Assembly (NCBI RefSeq): GCF_900156055.1 | Contig: NZ_FTMQ01000008.1 | Location: 62,001-126,000 of the forward strand | Length of the DNA: 64,000 bases | Direction of reading: 5' to 3' | Source: Rhizobium sp. RU33A | GTDB lineage: Bacteria; Pseudomonadota; Alphaproteobacteria; Rhizobiales; Rhizobiaceae | Shown here: positions 1-10,185 of the stretch, piece by piece | Position numbering within the stretch: the first letter of the stretch is position 1 | How the letters are laid out: every line of letters starts with the position of its first letter | Translations under genes and position numbers: made by a program | The notes under the pieces: model-generated | The model's database searches: none | Told to the model about the DNA's origin: nothing | What the model saw: the letters and a program-made list of their open reading frames with translations, nothing else

Positions 1-1
1 C

Positions 2-1117
2 GATGTCGAGATCTTCGTGCGCGAGCGGCGGGCGCAGGCTCCGGACTGCCCGTTGATCGCGATCACCGGGACGAACGGCAAGTCGACCACGACGGCTCTG
101 ATTGCCCATATCCTTCAGGCGAGTTGTCGCGACACCCAGCTTGGCGGCAATATCGGCCGTGCGGTGCTGACGCTCGACCCGCCGAAGGACGGCCGCTTCT
201 TCGTCGTCGAATGCTCATCCTACCAGATCGACCTTGCCCCGACGCTGAACCCGACCGCCGGTATCCTGCTCAACCTGACGCCCGATCATCTCGATCGCCA
301 CGGCACGATGCAGCATTATGCCGAGGTGAAGGAGCGTCTTGTCGCCGGGGCGAAGACTGCGATCGTCGGGGCCGATGACAGCTATTGCGAGCTGATCGGC
401 GACCGTGTCGAACGCGCCGGGACCAAGGTCATCCGAATCTCGAAGCGGCAGCCGCTCGCCGATGGCCTCTATGCCGATGGCTCACGCATCATGCGGGCCG
501 AGAACGGAGCATCTGCTCCTCTGGTTGATCTCGATGGGATCCAGACGCTGCGCGGCAGCCACAACGCCCAGAATGCATGCGCTGCCATCGCGGCTTGCCT
601 GGCAGCCGGCGTCTCGGAAGACGAGATCCGCAGTGGCCTCCAGAGCTTCCCGGGCCTCAAGCATCGCATGCAGCCGGTCGCCCGCCGCCGTCAGGTGGTC
701 TTCGTCAATGACAGCAAGGCGACCAATGCGGACGCTGCGGCACCGGCCCTTTCCAGCTACGAGCGAATCTACTGGATTGCCGGTGGCCTGCCCAAGGAAG
801 GTGGCATCGCAAGCCTCGCACCACTCTTCCCGCGCATCGTGAAGGCTTACCTGATCGGCGAGGCTGCTTCGGCCTTTGCGGCTCAACTCGGCGACCGCGT
901 GGCTTACGAGATCTCGGACCGCCTGGAGCGCGCCGTGGCGCATGCCGCTGATGATGCCGATCGGGATGGCGAAGCTTCGGCCGTGATGCTTTCACCGGCT
1001 TGCGCAAGCTTCGACCAATACAAGAATTTCGAGGTCCGCGGCGACGCCTTTGTTGCGCATGTCGCAGATCTGGACGGAGTGACGATGCTGATCGACCTGC
1101 CGACAGGAGGCAATTGA
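2..1117 (+). CDS. murD: UDP-N-acetylmuramoylalanine--D-glutamate ligase, 5' end missing
   Basis: Cytoplasmic Mur ligase that adds D-glutamate to UDP-MurNAc-L-Ala using ATP. The frame is open from base 2 with no start, so the N-terminal domain lies mostly off the window. A GTG at 17 is in frame but sits inside conserved sequence and is not the start. Visible Mur-ligase marks are the ATP-binding loop GTNGKSTTT near bases 68-94, HLDRHGTM near 290, NDSKATN near 706-726, and a C-terminal [15 protein letters not shown] segment. The stop overlaps the spacer to ftsW by one base. It is the first visible gene of the dcw cluster. Confidence 0.96.
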   Translation, partial: DVEIFVRERRAQAPDCPLIAITGTNGKSTTTALIAHILQASCRDTQLGGNIGRAVLTLDPPKDGRFFVVECSSYQIDLAPTLNPTAGILLNLTPDHLDRHGTMQHYAEVKERLVAGAKTAIVGADDSYCELIGDRVERAGTKVIRISKRQPLADGLYADGSRIMRAENGASAPLVDLDGIQTLRGSHNAQNACAAIAACLAAGVSEDEIRSGLQSFPGLKHRMQPVARRRQVVFVNDSKATNADAAAPALSSYERIYWIAGGLPKEGGIASLAPLFPRIVKAYLIGEAASAFAAQLGDRVAYEISDRLERAVAHAADDADRDGEASAVMLSPACASFDQYKNFEVRGDAFVAHVADLDGVTMLIDLPTGGN

Positions 1118-1118
1118 G

Positions 1119-2273
1119 ATGGTAAGCCGCGTAGAGAGAGGGCCGGTCGCAGACTGGTTCTGGACGATCGACCGTCTGTTCCTGATCACCTTCGTTCTCC
1201 TGATGGGGATCGGGCTGATGCTCTCCTTTGCGGCCTCACCGGCGGTTGCAGAACGCCTCAATCTCGACAGCTTCCACTTCGTCAAGCGCCACGCCTTTTT
1301 CATGCTGCCTGCCCTCGGGGTGATGATCGGGCTGTCGTTCCTGTCGCCACGTCAGGTCAGGCGCATGGCCATGCTGATCCTTGCGGCCTCGCTGATCATG
1401 ATGGTGCTGGTGCTTTTCATCGGTCTTGAGGTCAAGGGCGGACGGCGCTGGCTCTCGGTCGGGTCGATGTCGATCCAGCCGTCGGAGTTCATGAAGCCGG
1501 CCTTCGTCGTGATCTGCGCCTGGTTGTTCGCGGAACATGCGCGGCAGCCTGAAATTCCAGGCAATCTCTTTGCCATCCTGCTGTTTGGCATCGCGGCCGC
1601 CCTCCTGATCGCGCAGCCCGACCTTGGTCAGACCATCCTGATCGGCAGCGTCTGGGGCGCGATGTTCTTCATGGCGGGGATGCCGTGGCTGTGGATCGTG
1701 GTTCTGGGCGCGCTCGGCGGTGCTGGCTTCTTCGGGGCCTATTTGACCCTGCCGCACGTTGCCGGACGAATAGACCGGTTCCTCACCGGCGAGGGGGACA
1801 CCTTCCAGGTCGATACCGCGCGCGAAGCGATCATTCGCGGCGACTGGTTCGGCCAGGGGCCGGGCGAAGGCATCGTCAAGCGCATCATTCCCGACAGCCA
1901 TACCGACTTCATCTTCTCGGTGGCGGCGGAGGAATTCGGCATCCTCTTCTGCATGGTGCTCGTGGCGATCTTCGCCTTCCTCGTTCTGCGCGGCCTCAGC
2001 CATGCCTACAAGGAGCGCAACGACTTCAACCGTCTCGCCGTGTCCGGTCTCGTGCTGCTGCTCGGTGTTCAGTCGATGATCAATATCGGCGTCAATCTCG
2101 AACTTCTGCCGGCCAAGGGCATGACGCTGCCGCTCATCTCCTATGGCGGATCGTCGATGACGGCGATCTGTGTCACGGCCGGTTTCATCCTGGCGTTGAC
2201 CCGCCGCCGTCCGGAAAAACGCGCCCAGGAGCGCAGCCTGTTCCGCTCGGTCGCGGGTGTGCCTGCGGAGTAA
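1119..2273 (+). CDS. ftsW: Septal peptidoglycan polymerase FtsW (SEDS family)
   Basis: Polytopic inner-membrane glycosyltransferase of the SEDS family, which polymerises lipid II at the division septum together with a class B penicillin-binding protein. The 384 residues contain about ten hydrophobic segments. Family motifs are RRWLSVGSMSIQPSEF (about residues 107-122), AQPDLGQT, a loop with GQGPGEG and HTDFIFSVAAEE, and LPLISYGGSSM near the C-terminus. The ATG lies one base after the murD stop, with an AGGAGG ribosome binding site at about 1105-1110. FtsW is chosen over RodA because of its position between murD and murG. Confidence 0.97.
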   Translation: MVSRVERGPVADWFWTIDRLFLITFVLLMGIGLMLSFAASPAVAERLNLDSFHFVKRHAFFMLPALGVMIGLSFLSPRQVRRMAMLILAASLIMMVLVLFIGLEVKGGRRWLSVGSMSIQPSEFMKPAFVVICAWLFAEHARQPEIPGNLFAILLFGIAAALLIAQPDLGQTILIGSVWGAMFFMAGMPWLWIVVLGALGGAGFFGAYLTLPHVAGRIDRFLTGEGDTFQVDTAREAIIRGDWFGQGPGEGIVKRIIPDSHTDFIFSVAAEEFGILFCMVLVAIFAFLVLRGLSHAYKERNDFNRLAVSGLVLLLGVQSMINIGVNLELLPAKGMTLPLISYGGSSMTAICVTAGFILALTRRRPEKRAQERSLFRSVAGVPAE

Positions 2274-2279
2274 AGCGTC

Positions 2280-3401
2280 ATGACCAAGGGTATCGTCTTG
2301 CTCGCCGCCGGGGGAACCGGCGGCCATCTCTTTCCGGCCGAAGCGCTGGCGCATGAATTGAAGGCGCGCGGCTATGGCGTGCATCTGGTGACCGATCGGC
2401 GTGCCGAACGCTACGCCGGAAGCTTTCCGGCCGATGAGATCCACACCGTGTCCTCGGCCACCATCGGCTCGAAGAACCCGGTTGCCGTCGTCAAGGCGTT
2501 TCTCTCGCTCTGGCGCGGTTATCGCGAGGCGCGAGCTCTGGTGTCACGCCTGAAGCCGAAGGCCGTTATCGGTTTTGGCGGCTACCCGACCGTTCCGCCG
2601 CTTTTTGCAGCGGCCGGTCTCGGCGTTCCGACGGCGGTGCATGAGCAGAATGCCGTAATGGGACGGGCAAACAAGCTGCTCGCTTCACGGGTGCGGGCAA
2701 TCGCCGGTGGCTTTCTGTCTCCCGAGGGCGAGCACAAGGCCAAGATGGTGCTGACTGGCAATCCGGTACGACCGGCCATCATCGCAGCTGCGGCCGAGCC
2801 CTACCTGACGTCCGGTGCCTCCGAAGCCTTCAACCTCGTGGTCTTCGGTGGAAGCCAGGGCGCGCAATTCTTCTCCGACGCCATTCCGGGCGCCATCCGG
2901 CTTCTCCCCGATGGGCTGCGTCAGCGCCTCGTGGTGACCCAGCAGGCCAGGCCCGAAGACCGCCAGAAGGTCATCGACAGCTATGCGACGCTTGGCATTC
3001 GCGCCGATGTCGCGCCGTTCTTCACCGACATGGCGGAGCGGCTGGCGACGGCCCATCTCGTGATCTGCCGCTCTGGCGCATCGACGGTCTCCGAACTCGC
3101 GGTGATCGGTCGCCCGAGCCTGCTCGTGCCCTATCCGCATGCACTCGACCACGACCAGGCGGCAAATGCCGCAGCGCTCGCGGCGCAAGGCGGGGCGCAG
3201 GTGATCGCCCAGTCGGAGCTTTCTGCAGAGCGCATTGCCGACCTTCTGACGACGGCGATGGAGGGGCCGGAGCGACTCGCAACCATGGCGGCCGCCGCGA
3301 AAAGCACGGGCAAGCCCGATGCTGCCGGCTTGCTCGCAGACCTCGTAGAGGCTATTGCCGCCGGCAAGGGCATTGCCCAGTCGAAGGGAGCCACACAATG
3401 A
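2280..3401 (+). CDS. murG: UDP-GlcNAc--lipid I GlcNAc transferase MurG
   Basis: Peripheral membrane GT28 glycosyltransferase that converts lipid I to lipid II on the cytoplasmic face. The 373-residue protein has the N-terminal glycine loop [14 protein letters not shown] (about residue 11), [14 protein letters not shown] in the middle, the second-domain loop GGSQGAQFF, and the UDP-GlcNAc site [18 protein letters not shown]. It starts six bases after the ftsW stop. Its last four bases overlap the murC start (ATGA), which suggests coupled translation. Confidence 0.98.
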   Translation: MTKGIVLLAAGGTGGHLFPAEALAHELKARGYGVHLVTDRRAERYAGSFPADEIHTVSSATIGSKNPVAVVKAFLSLWRGYREARALVSRLKPKAVIGFGGYPTVPPLFAAAGLGVPTAVHEQNAVMGRANKLLASRVRAIAGGFLSPEGEHKAKMVLTGNPVRPAIIAAAAEPYLTSGASEAFNLVVFGGSQGAQFFSDAIPGAIRLLPDGLRQRLVVTQQARPEDRQKVIDSYATLGIRADVAPFFTDMAERLATAHLVICRSGASTVSELAVIGRPSLLVPYPHALDHDQAANAAALAAQGGAQVIAQSELSAERIADLLTTAMEGPERLATMAAAAKSTGKPDAAGLLADLVEAIAAGKGIAQSKGATQ

Positions 3402-4810
3402 AAATGCCGAAAACCATCGGCCTCGTCCATTTCATCGGGATCGGCGGCATCGGGATGAGCGGGATCGCTGAGGTGCTGCACAATCTCGGACACAAGGTGC
3501 AAGGGTCGGATCAGGCCGAGAGCGCCAATGTCCAGCGGTTGCGCGCCAAGGGCATCGAGGTCTTCGTCGGTCACAAGGCCGAGAACCTCGGTGACGCCGA
3601 GGTCGTCGTCGTGTCCACAGCGATCAAGAAGAACAATCCGGAACTGATTGCCGCTCGCGAGAAGCTATTGCCAATTGTCCGGCGTGCCGAAATGCTCGCC
3701 GAGCTCATGCGCTTCCGCAACGCGATCGCGATCGGCGGCACGCATGGCAAGACGACGACGACCTCGATGGTTGCCGCTCTCTTGGAAGCCGGCAATCTCG
3801 ACCCGACCGTCATCAATGGCGGCATCATCAATGCCTATGGCACCAATGCCCGCATGGGCGAGGGTGAGTGGATGGTGGTCGAGGCTGATGAGTCCGATGG
3901 TACCTTCCTCAAGCTTCCGGCCGATGTCGCTGTTGTCACCAATATCGACCCTGAACATCTCGACCATTACGGGACCTTCGACAATGCGCGTGCGGCTTTC
4001 CGCCAGTTTGTCGAGAACGTCCCGTTCTATGGCTTCGGGGTGATGTGCCTCGACCATCCGGAGGTGCAGGCGCTGGTGAGCAAGATCGAGGACCGCAAGG
4101 TCATCACCTATGGCGAGAACCCGCAGGCCGATGTGCGCTTCTCGAACGTGCGCCTCGACGGCATCCGTTCGATCTTCGACGTGGAAATCCGCCGTCGTCG
4201 TACCGGCCGGGTCTTCAATTTCAAGGATCTGGTGCTGCCAATGCCCGGGCGGCACAACATCTCCAATGCCTGTGCTGCAATCGCTGTCGCGAACCGGCTC
4301 GACATTTCGGAAGAGAGTATCCGCAAGGGACTTGCCGGCTTCGGCGGCGTCAAGCGGCGCTTCACGCTGACGGGCGTATCGAATGGCGTGCAGGTGTTCG
4401 ACGATTACGGCCACCACCCGGTGGAGATCAAGGCTGTGCTGAGAGCGGCCCGCGAAGCCTGCCAGGGTCGGATCATTGCGGTGCATCAGCCGCATCGCTA
4501 TTCGCGCCTTGCCAGCCTCTTCGACGACTTCGCCAACTGCTTCAACGATGCCGACACGATCTTCCTCTCGCCGGTCTATGCGGCCGGTGAGGATCCGATT
4601 GAGGGTATCGATTCAGAAACGCTGGTATCGCGCATCAAGTCAGGCGGTCATCGCGACGCGCGTTACTTGGCCGCGCCGGATCAGCTCGCCTCTCTCGTCG
4701 CGGGCATTGCACAACCGGGTGATTTCGTGGTCCTGTTGGGGGCCGGCAACATTACCCAGTGGGCTGCTGCCTTGCCGACAGAACTGGATGCAATTGCGGG
4801 AAAGTCTTGA
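3398..4810 (+). CDS. murC: UDP-N-acetylmuramate--L-alanine ligase
   Basis: Cytoplasmic Mur ligase that adds the first residue, L-alanine, to UDP-MurNAc. The 470-residue protein is the usual length. It has the N-terminal Rossmann-like [16 protein letters not shown] (about residues 12-27), the ATP loop [12 protein letters not shown] (about residue 111), the metal and substrate region [12 protein letters not shown], and the C-terminal [12 protein letters not shown] and HQPHRYSRL motifs. It overlaps murG by four bases and abuts murB with no gap. Confidence 0.98.
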   Translation: MKMPKTIGLVHFIGIGGIGMSGIAEVLHNLGHKVQGSDQAESANVQRLRAKGIEVFVGHKAENLGDAEVVVVSTAIKKNNPELIAAREKLLPIVRRAEMLAELMRFRNAIAIGGTHGKTTTTSMVAALLEAGNLDPTVINGGIINAYGTNARMGEGEWMVVEADESDGTFLKLPADVAVVTNIDPEHLDHYGTFDNARAAFRQFVENVPFYGFGVMCLDHPEVQALVSKIEDRKVITYGENPQADVRFSNVRLDGIRSIFDVEIRRRRTGRVFNFKDLVLPMPGRHNISNACAAIAVANRLDISEESIRKGLAGFGGVKRRFTLTGVSNGVQVFDDYGHHPVEIKAVLRAAREACQGRIIAVHQPHRYSRLASLFDDFANCFNDADTIFLSPVYAAGEDPIEGIDSETLVSRIKSGGHRDARYLAAPDQLASLVAGIAQPGDFVVLLGAGNITQWAAALPTELDAIAGKS

Positions 4811-5785
4811 ATGAAACAGGTGGATGGGGAAAAGCTTCTGGCGTCGCTCGGCCCGGGGGTCAACGATCTCAAGGGGCGGTTGACGCCAGATGCGCCGATG
4901 GACCGGGTGACCTGGTTCCAGGCCGGCGGCCTCGCCGAACTGATGTTCCAGCCGCATGACGTCGAGGATCTGACCGCGTTTCTGAAGCTTCTGCCCGAAG
5001 AGGTCCCGTTGACAGTCGTGGGCGTCGGATCGAACCTGCTCGTGCGTGACGGCGGGATCCCCGGTGTGGTCATCCGTCTGTCTGCCAAGGGGTTCGGTCA
5101 GGTGGAGCTTGCGGGCGAAAATCGGATTCGAGCCGGCGCGATCTGCCCGGACAAGCACATCGCCGCCATGGCGATGGACAACAATATCGGTGGTTTCCAT
5201 TTCTACTATGGCATTCCCGGTTCGATTGGCGGCGCGATCCGCATGAATGCGGGTGCCAATGGTGGCGACACAGCGAGCCGGTTGATCGAGGTCGAGGCCG
5301 TCGACCGCAAGGGCAATGTGCATGTCCTGTCGAATGCCGACATGGGCTACAGCTATCGCCATTCGGCCGCGTCCGAAGGCCTGATCTTTACCAGCGCGCT
5401 CTTCGAAGGCTATCCGGAAGACAAGGCGAAGATCCGCGCAGACATGGATGCGGTCCGTCACCATCGCGAGACGGTGCAGCCGGTCAAGGAAAAGACCGGT
5501 GGCTCGACGTTCAAGAACCCCGAGGGCCATTCCGCCTGGGAATTGATCGACGAGGCCGGTTGCCGCGGCCTGATGATCGGCGGGGCGCAGATGTCGTCGC
5601 TCCACTGCAACTTCATGATCAATGTGGGCCACGCGACCGGTTACGATCTCGAATATCTCGGCGAGACCGTGCGCCAACGGGTTTTTGAAACTTCGGGTAT
5701 CAAGCTCGAATGGGAAATCAAACGCCTTGGCATTTTCATGCCCGGTCGTGAAGTGAAGCCGTTCATGGGTGTCGCTGAGGCCTGA
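4811..5785 (+). CDS. murB: UDP-N-acetylenolpyruvoylglucosamine reductase
   Basis: FAD enzyme that uses NADPH to reduce UDP-GlcNAc-enolpyruvate to UDP-MurNAc. FAD-binding motifs are [15 protein letters not shown] (about residues 72-86) and [18 protein letters not shown]. The catalytic serine lies in [17 protein letters not shown] and the catalytic glutamate in LEWEIKRLG near the end. The 324-residue length is typical. It starts directly after the murC stop and is the last Mur gene of this run. The next gene is an unrelated diguanylate cyclase. Confidence 0.98.
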   Translation: MKQVDGEKLLASLGPGVNDLKGRLTPDAPMDRVTWFQAGGLAELMFQPHDVEDLTAFLKLLPEEVPLTVVGVGSNLLVRDGGIPGVVIRLSAKGFGQVELAGENRIRAGAICPDKHIAAMAMDNNIGGFHFYYGIPGSIGGAIRMNAGANGGDTASRLIEVEAVDRKGNVHVLSNADMGYSYRHSAASEGLIFTSALFEGYPEDKAKIRADMDAVRHHRETVQPVKEKTGGSTFKNPEGHSAWELIDEAGCRGLMIGGAQMSSLHCNFMINVGHATGYDLEYLGETVRQRVFETSGIKLEWEIKRLGIFMPGREVKPFMGVAEA

Positions 5786-5830
5786 GGCTTCCGCCTCTTT
5801 CCTACGAAATTTTAACGTCGCTCGGTTAGG

Positions 5831-5854
5831 CTCCCCGAAGGTTCGGGGAGTTTC
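5831..5854 (+). promoter_or_regulatory. Hairpin that buries the ribosome binding site of the next gene
   Basis: A GC-rich inverted repeat, CTCCCCGA (5831-5838) and TCGGGGAG (5843-5850), is followed by TTTC and the ATG at 5855. The 3' arm contains GGGGAG, the only good Shine-Dalgarno sequence for the diguanylate cyclase gene. The hairpin could end part of the mur transcript, as it is followed by a short T-rich stretch, or mask translation initiation, or both. The pairing is visible; the function is inferred. Confidence 0.55.
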
Positions 5855-6709
5855 ATGTTTGATCTGGTGCATGTCTGGGTAATCCGGCAGCTCACGCTTG
5901 GCGAGTTTTCCTCGCGGCAGGCGGTGCTGTGGAAGGCCGTTGCCATGGCAGCCAAGATCGCCGTGTTTGCCTACGGCCTCAACGTACTCAGTCACTTCAT
6001 TCTCGTCGGTCTCGGGCTTCTGCCATATCCTCTGGGGCCGGCGCTGGTCGTCGCGACCATGCTGACGCCGCCCGTCTCCTTCATTGTCGCCGTGATTGCC
6101 TATTCGATTGTCGGCCTTGCGATCTATGACCTTGGTGTATCGCGCCAGCGTTTCGAGACATTGAGCCGAACCGACATGCTGTCCGGTCTGATGAACCGCC
6201 GGGCCTTTCTCGACACGTTCGAGGCCGCCCGCGGGCCCGTGGCCTTGATCCTGCTCGATATCGATCGTTTCAAGTCGGTCAATGACACTCTCGGTCACAA
6301 AGCGGGCGACGACGTTATCGTCCAAACGGCGAACTGCTTGACGAATGTGCTCGGCCCGGATGAGGCCATAGCCCGGATTGGCGGCGAGGAGTTTGCCGTG
6401 CTCTTGACCGGGCAGGGGACGGAGCAGGCGATGGAGATCGCTGAAGCCATCCGCGCATCTGTCGAAGGGATGCGCCTTGAAATTTCAGGGCGGCCTGTTT
6501 CGATTTCCGTGTCTGCCGGGGTCTCCGACGGTGTCGCCGAACTCGGCTTCAGTGAGTTGTTCTCAGGTGCCGACCGCGCCCTTTATCTCGCCAAGGCCAG
6601 CGGGCGGAATCGAATCGTGCATGCAAAAGAGCTCCCGGGGATGCCTCTAAGCGCATCCATTCCTGACGACGGTCAAGTTGGCATCGAACGCGGCCGACTG
6701 AGCGCCTGA
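5855..6709 (+). CDS. Membrane-bound GGDEF diguanylate cyclase
   Basis: Predicted to make c-di-GMP from two GTP. The N-terminal ~105 residues contain two or three hydrophobic segments with no recognised sensor domain. A GGDEF domain follows from about LSRTDMLSGLMNRRAF to the end. The signature is GGEEF in ARIGGEEFAVL, which is compatible with activity. No RxxD inhibitory site is seen five residues before it. The gene lies inside the dcw cluster between murB and ddl, in the same direction, and is preceded by a hairpin covering its ribosome binding site. It shares architecture with the protein at 20561-21424. Its link to division is inferred from position only. Confidence 0.9.
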   Translation: MFDLVHVWVIRQLTLGEFSSRQAVLWKAVAMAAKIAVFAYGLNVLSHFILVGLGLLPYPLGPALVVATMLTPPVSFIVAVIAYSIVGLAIYDLGVSRQRFETLSRTDMLSGLMNRRAFLDTFEAARGPVALILLDIDRFKSVNDTLGHKAGDDVIVQTANCLTNVLGPDEAIARIGGEEFAVLLTGQGTEQAMEIAEAIRASVEGMRLEISGRPVSISVSAGVSDGVAELGFSELFSGADRALYLAKASGRNRIVHAKELPGMPLSASIPDDGQVGIERGRLSA

Positions 6710-6807
6710 TCAGGGCCATCCGTTAACTTCTTCAGTCTTTTCATCGGCTTCTTACCATAACCTCAAGTCTTGGTTTGGCTTGTAAGGCAGGCGCATTCGC
6801 GAGCAAA

Positions 6808-6872
6808 TTAACGAAAGTAAACGGTTCATTAACCTTAATGTTGTTCAACTGATCTGACAAAGACGGATCAGT
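6808..6872 (+). promoter_or_regulatory. Candidate regulatory region before ddl-ftsQAZ
   Basis: The 205-base gap before ddl holds TTAA elements at 6808-6811, 6829-6832 and 6835-6838. The first two start 21 bases apart, about two helical turns. A perfect 7-base inverted repeat, ACTGATC (6848-6854) and GATCAGT (6866-6872), follows. TTAA-type half sites resemble CtrA boxes of alphaproteobacteria, but the canonical TTAA-N7-TTAA spacing is not met. Calling this a control region for ddl-ftsQAZ is inference. Confidence 0.35.
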
Positions 6873-6914
6873 CGGTGCGATTGCCGGTCGAATTTTAGAT
6901 TTTGCGAGGCGTAG

Positions 6915-7841
6915 ATGAGTGGCAAGCATGTCGCGGTTTTGATGGGTGGATTGTCCTCCGAGCGGCCTGTGAGCTTGTCCTCTGGCAACGCCTGCGCTTC
7001 GGCTCTCGAAGGTGAGGGCTTCAAGGTCACGCGCGTCGATGTCGGTCGCGACATCGGTCGTGTTCTCGAAGATCTGAAGCCGGATGTTGCCTTCAATGCG
7101 CTGCATGGTCCCTATGGCGAAGATGGCACCATTCAGGGCGTGCTTGAATATCTCGAAATCCCCTACACCCATTCCGGCGTGCTCGCCTCGGCGCTAGCGA
7201 TGGACAAGAAGCAGGCGAAGATCGTGGCTGCCCAGGCCGGTATTCCTGTCGCCGAAGCCGTGGTCATCAATCGCTTTGATGTCGGCAATACGCATCCGAT
7301 GGCGCCGCCCTATGTCGTCAAGCCGGTTCGTGAGGGTTCGAGCTTCGGCGTTGTTATCGTCCGTGAGGACATGGCGCACCCGCCGCAGATTCTGACGTCG
7401 AGCGAATGGCGCTACGGCGATCTCGTCATGGTCGAGCGTTATGTGGCAGGTCGCGAACTGACCTGCGGCGTGATGGATGGCGAGGTGCTCGGCGTGACCG
7501 AGATCGTGCCTCTGGGCAACAGCTTCTACGATTACGACTCTAAGTATGCAGCCGGCGGCTCGGAGCACGTGCTTCCTGCGCAAATTTCACCGAAAATTTA
7601 CCAAAAAATACAATCATTGGCGCTGAAGGCACACCAAGCGATCGGGTGTCGCGGGGTGAGTCGGTCAGACTTCCGCTACGACGATCGCTTCTCCGAGGAT
7701 GGTGATCTGATTTGGCTGGAGCTCAATAACCAGCCGGGCATGACCCCCACTTCGTTGCTGCCGGAAATGGCTGCCCTTGCGGGTTACAGCTTTGGTGAGT
7801 TCGTACGTTGGATGGTGGAGGACGCTTCTTGTTCTCGTTGA
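6915..7841 (+). CDS. ddl: D-alanine--D-alanine ligase
   Basis: ATP-grasp ligase that makes the D-Ala-D-Ala dipeptide for the peptidoglycan stem. The 308-residue protein is DdlB-sized. Motifs are [15 protein letters not shown] near the N-terminus (about residue 11), [15 protein letters not shown], the ATP-binding [12 protein letters not shown], and the metal-binding C-terminal [15 protein letters not shown]. Its 3' end overlaps or abuts the start of ftsQ, so the two are probably translated in a coupled way. Confidence 0.97.
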   Translation: MSGKHVAVLMGGLSSERPVSLSSGNACASALEGEGFKVTRVDVGRDIGRVLEDLKPDVAFNALHGPYGEDGTIQGVLEYLEIPYTHSGVLASALAMDKKQAKIVAAQAGIPVAEAVVINRFDVGNTHPMAPPYVVKPVREGSSFGVVIVREDMAHPPQILTSSEWRYGDLVMVERYVAGRELTCGVMDGEVLGVTEIVPLGNSFYDYDSKYAAGGSEHVLPAQISPKIYQKIQSLALKAHQAIGCRGVSRSDFRYDDRFSEDGDLIWLELNNQPGMTPTSLLPEMAALAGYSFGEFVRWMVEDASCSR

Positions 7842-8761
7842 GCGGCAAAAAATTGGTGGGTGGGTCCGGCGCGTATCCGGCTGCGCCGCTTGCTTCGGGC
7901 GAGGCAAAGGTGCTGCCGCGTCCGCTGCGTCGCCTGGTGCGCTTCGTGCTTGCTCTGTGCTCGGGTCGCATCGCTCTGCCGCGCCATCTCGGCAAGGTCA
8001 GTTTTGCGGCGTTCTACGGTCTGGTCAGTCTGCACGGAATCGTTGTTGGCGGTCACGGTCCGATCGTCATGCAGACCGTTACGGCGTCCGCCGGTTTTGC
8101 CGTTGAAGACGTTCGTGTCTCCGGCAATCAGCATACGTCGGAAATCGATATCTTGCAGTTGCTCGGTCTCGATGGTTCGACCAGCCTGCTCGGTCTCGAT
8201 ATCGCAACTGCACGGCAGGCGCTCTCCGAGCTGCCTTGGGTCGAATCGGCAGAGGTTCGCAAGGTTTATCCGTCGACGGTCGAAGTGGTTCTGCGCGAGC
8301 GCCAGGCCTATGGCATCTGGCAGCACGGCAATGATCTGTCGCTGATCGAGCGGTCCGGTTCGGTCATTGCGCCTCTTCGCGACAACAAGTTCGCTTCGCT
8401 TCCGCTCTTCGTCGGTCGCGATGCCGAGACCGCGGCTGCGGCCATCGATGAAGAATTCTCCAAATGGCCGGCGATTGCCTCGCGGGTAAAAGCCTTCGTG
8501 CGTGTCGGCGGCCGTCGCTGGGACGTTCACCTGGAAAACGACATTGTCGTTCGCCTGCCGGAAGGAAATGTGGCCGGTGCGCTGGCTCTGCTCAACCGTT
8601 TCGATGCCGAGCAGCAGGTCCTGTCGCGCGACGTCGCTGTCGTTGATCTGCGTCTGCCCGATCGTGTCGCTGTTCGGCTGACTGCCGGCGCGCAGGAGCG
8701 CCGTACGGCTGCACTCGAAGAGCGTCGCAAGGCTCTGAAGAAACTGGAGCAGAAGATATGA
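7829..8761 (+). CDS. ftsQ: Cell division protein FtsQ
   Basis: Bitopic divisome protein with a short cytoplasmic tail, one hydrophobic segment (about residues 47-70), a periplasmic POTRA domain beginning near [16 protein letters not shown], and an FtsQ-type domain. The start is uncertain. I prefer the TTG at 7829 because GGTGGAGG (7814-7821) is well spaced before it and it gives MFSLSGKK. A TTG at 7808 would add seven residues. Either start overlaps the last codons of ddl. The stop overlaps the ftsA start by four bases (ATGA). Confidence 0.92.
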   Translation: MFSLSGKKLVGGSGAYPAAPLASGEAKVLPRPLRRLVRFVLALCSGRIALPRHLGKVSFAAFYGLVSLHGIVVGGHGPIVMQTVTASAGFAVEDVRVSGNQHTSEIDILQLLGLDGSTSLLGLDIATARQALSELPWVESAEVRKVYPSTVEVVLRERQAYGIWQHGNDLSLIERSGSVIAPLRDNKFASLPLFVGRDAETAAAAIDEEFSKWPAIASRVKAFVRVGGRRWDVHLENDIVVRLPEGNVAGALALLNRFDAEQQVLSRDVAVVDLRLPDRVAVRLTAGAQERRTAALEERRKALKKLEQKI

Positions 8762-10089
8762 GCATCTTCGGTGGCTCTTCCTTTGGTTTTCCGCGCACAA
8801 AGCCGCTTTCGTCGAAGCGGGCACATGTCGTGTCGGTGCTCGATATCGGCTCGACCAAGGTGGTTTGCATCATCGCACGTCTGACGCCGCGTCGTGAGTC
8901 TGCCGTGCTGCCGGGTCGTACGCATAACGTCGAGGTGATCGGTCTTGGTCATCAACGCTCGCATGGCATCAAGTCGGGTGTGATTGCCGATCTGGATGCT
9001 GTTGAAAACGTCGTGCGCCTTGCCGTCGATGCAGCCGAGCGCATGGCGGGCCTCACCGTCGAGAGCCTGATCGTCAATGTATCGGCTGGCCGTATCGGCT
9101 CTGACGTCTACACCGCCTCCATCGATCTCGGTGGCCAGGAAGTCGAATCAGGTGACCTGCGCAAGGTGCTGATTGCTGCCGGACAGCAGTCCCAGGGCAA
9201 TGACCGCGCGGTGCTGCATTCGCTGCCGACAGGCTTTTCTCTTGACGGAGAGCGGGGAATCCGTGATCCCCTTGGAATGTATGGCGACGTTCTCGGCGTC
9301 GACATGCATGTGGTCACGGCCGAACGTGCAGCGCTTCGCAATCTGGAGCTCTGCATTAACCGGGCGCACCTGACCGTCGAGGGCGTGGTTGCCACGCCTT
9401 ATGCCAGCGGCCTTGCAGCCCTGGTCGACGACGAGGTGGAACTCGGTTGCGCAGCGATCGACATGGGCGGTGGCATGACCACCATCTCTGTCTTCGCCGA
9501 AGGCAAGCTGATCCATACGGACGCCATCGGGATTGGTGGTCACCATGTGACGACCGATCTGGCGCGCGGGCTTTCGACCCGTATCGAGGATGCAGAACGT
9601 CTGAAGGTCGTTCACGGTTCGGCTGTCGCCAATGGCGCCGATGACCGTGAGGTCGTGTCCGTTCCGCCGATCGGCGAGGACGATCGCGATCAGCCGACAC
9701 AGGTGTCGAAGGCGCTTCTGACCCGGATCATCAGCGCGCGGATCGAGGAGACCCTCGAGATGCTGCGCGACCGGATCCAGAAGTCGGGCTTCTCGCCGGT
9801 GGTCGGAAAGCGCGTCGTTTTGACGGGTGGTGCCTGCCAGCTCACCGGCATGCCGGAGGCGGCCCGCCGCATTCTGGCCCGGAACGTGCGTATCGGTCGT
9901 CCAATGGGTGTCTCGGGTCTGCCGGCGGCAGCCAAGGGACCGGCCTTTTCGACGGCCGTCGGGCTAACGATTTATCCGCAGATGGCGGATCAGGAAACAC
10001 ATGCCGGGCAGGGCGGGTTGTTCTCGCCCTTCGGCAACGGAAACAGCCGCTTCGCCCGCATGGGCCAATGGCTGAAAGAGAGTTTTTGA
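8758..10089 (+). CDS. ftsA: Cell division protein FtsA
   Basis: Actin-like ATPase that tethers FtsZ to the membrane and recruits later division proteins. The 443 residues carry the phosphate-1 loop VLDIGSTKVVCIIARL (about residues 28-43), an SHS2/1C domain after it, the phosphate-2 segment CAAIDMGGGMTTISVF, and the adenosine loop VLTGGACQLTGMPE. A basic and aromatic C-terminal end (FARMGQWLKESF) matches the membrane-binding helix of FtsA. It overlaps ftsQ by four bases and precedes ftsZ. Confidence 0.97.
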   Translation: MSIFGGSSFGFPRTKPLSSKRAHVVSVLDIGSTKVVCIIARLTPRRESAVLPGRTHNVEVIGLGHQRSHGIKSGVIADLDAVENVVRLAVDAAERMAGLTVESLIVNVSAGRIGSDVYTASIDLGGQEVESGDLRKVLIAAGQQSQGNDRAVLHSLPTGFSLDGERGIRDPLGMYGDVLGVDMHVVTAERAALRNLELCINRAHLTVEGVVATPYASGLAALVDDEVELGCAAIDMGGGMTTISVFAEGKLIHTDAIGIGGHHVTTDLARGLSTRIEDAERLKVVHGSAVANGADDREVVSVPPIGEDDRDQPTQVSKALLTRIISARIEETLEMLRDRIQKSGFSPVVGKRVVLTGGACQLTGMPEAARRILARNVRIGRPMGVSGLPAAAKGPAFSTAVGLTIYPQMADQETHAGQGGLFSPFGNGNSRFARMGQWLKESF

Positions 10090-10185
10090 GTTTACCCGGC
10101 CGGACACAAGGTTCGGCCAAGGGAAATCTGTTGAAATGACATGGCCGGCTTGGCGATGCGGCCGGAAAAAGAAGGAACGGGTACC

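Noticed and set aside
1236..2444. 402-residue open frame on the minus strand opposite ftsW
   Set aside because: It lies antisense to ftsW, is dominated by His, Arg, Asp and Gln as expected from reversed high-GC codons, and has no family motif.
4640..6325. 561-residue minus-strand frame opposite murC, murB and the GGDEF gene
   Set aside because: It crosses three real genes, has shadow-type composition and no domain.
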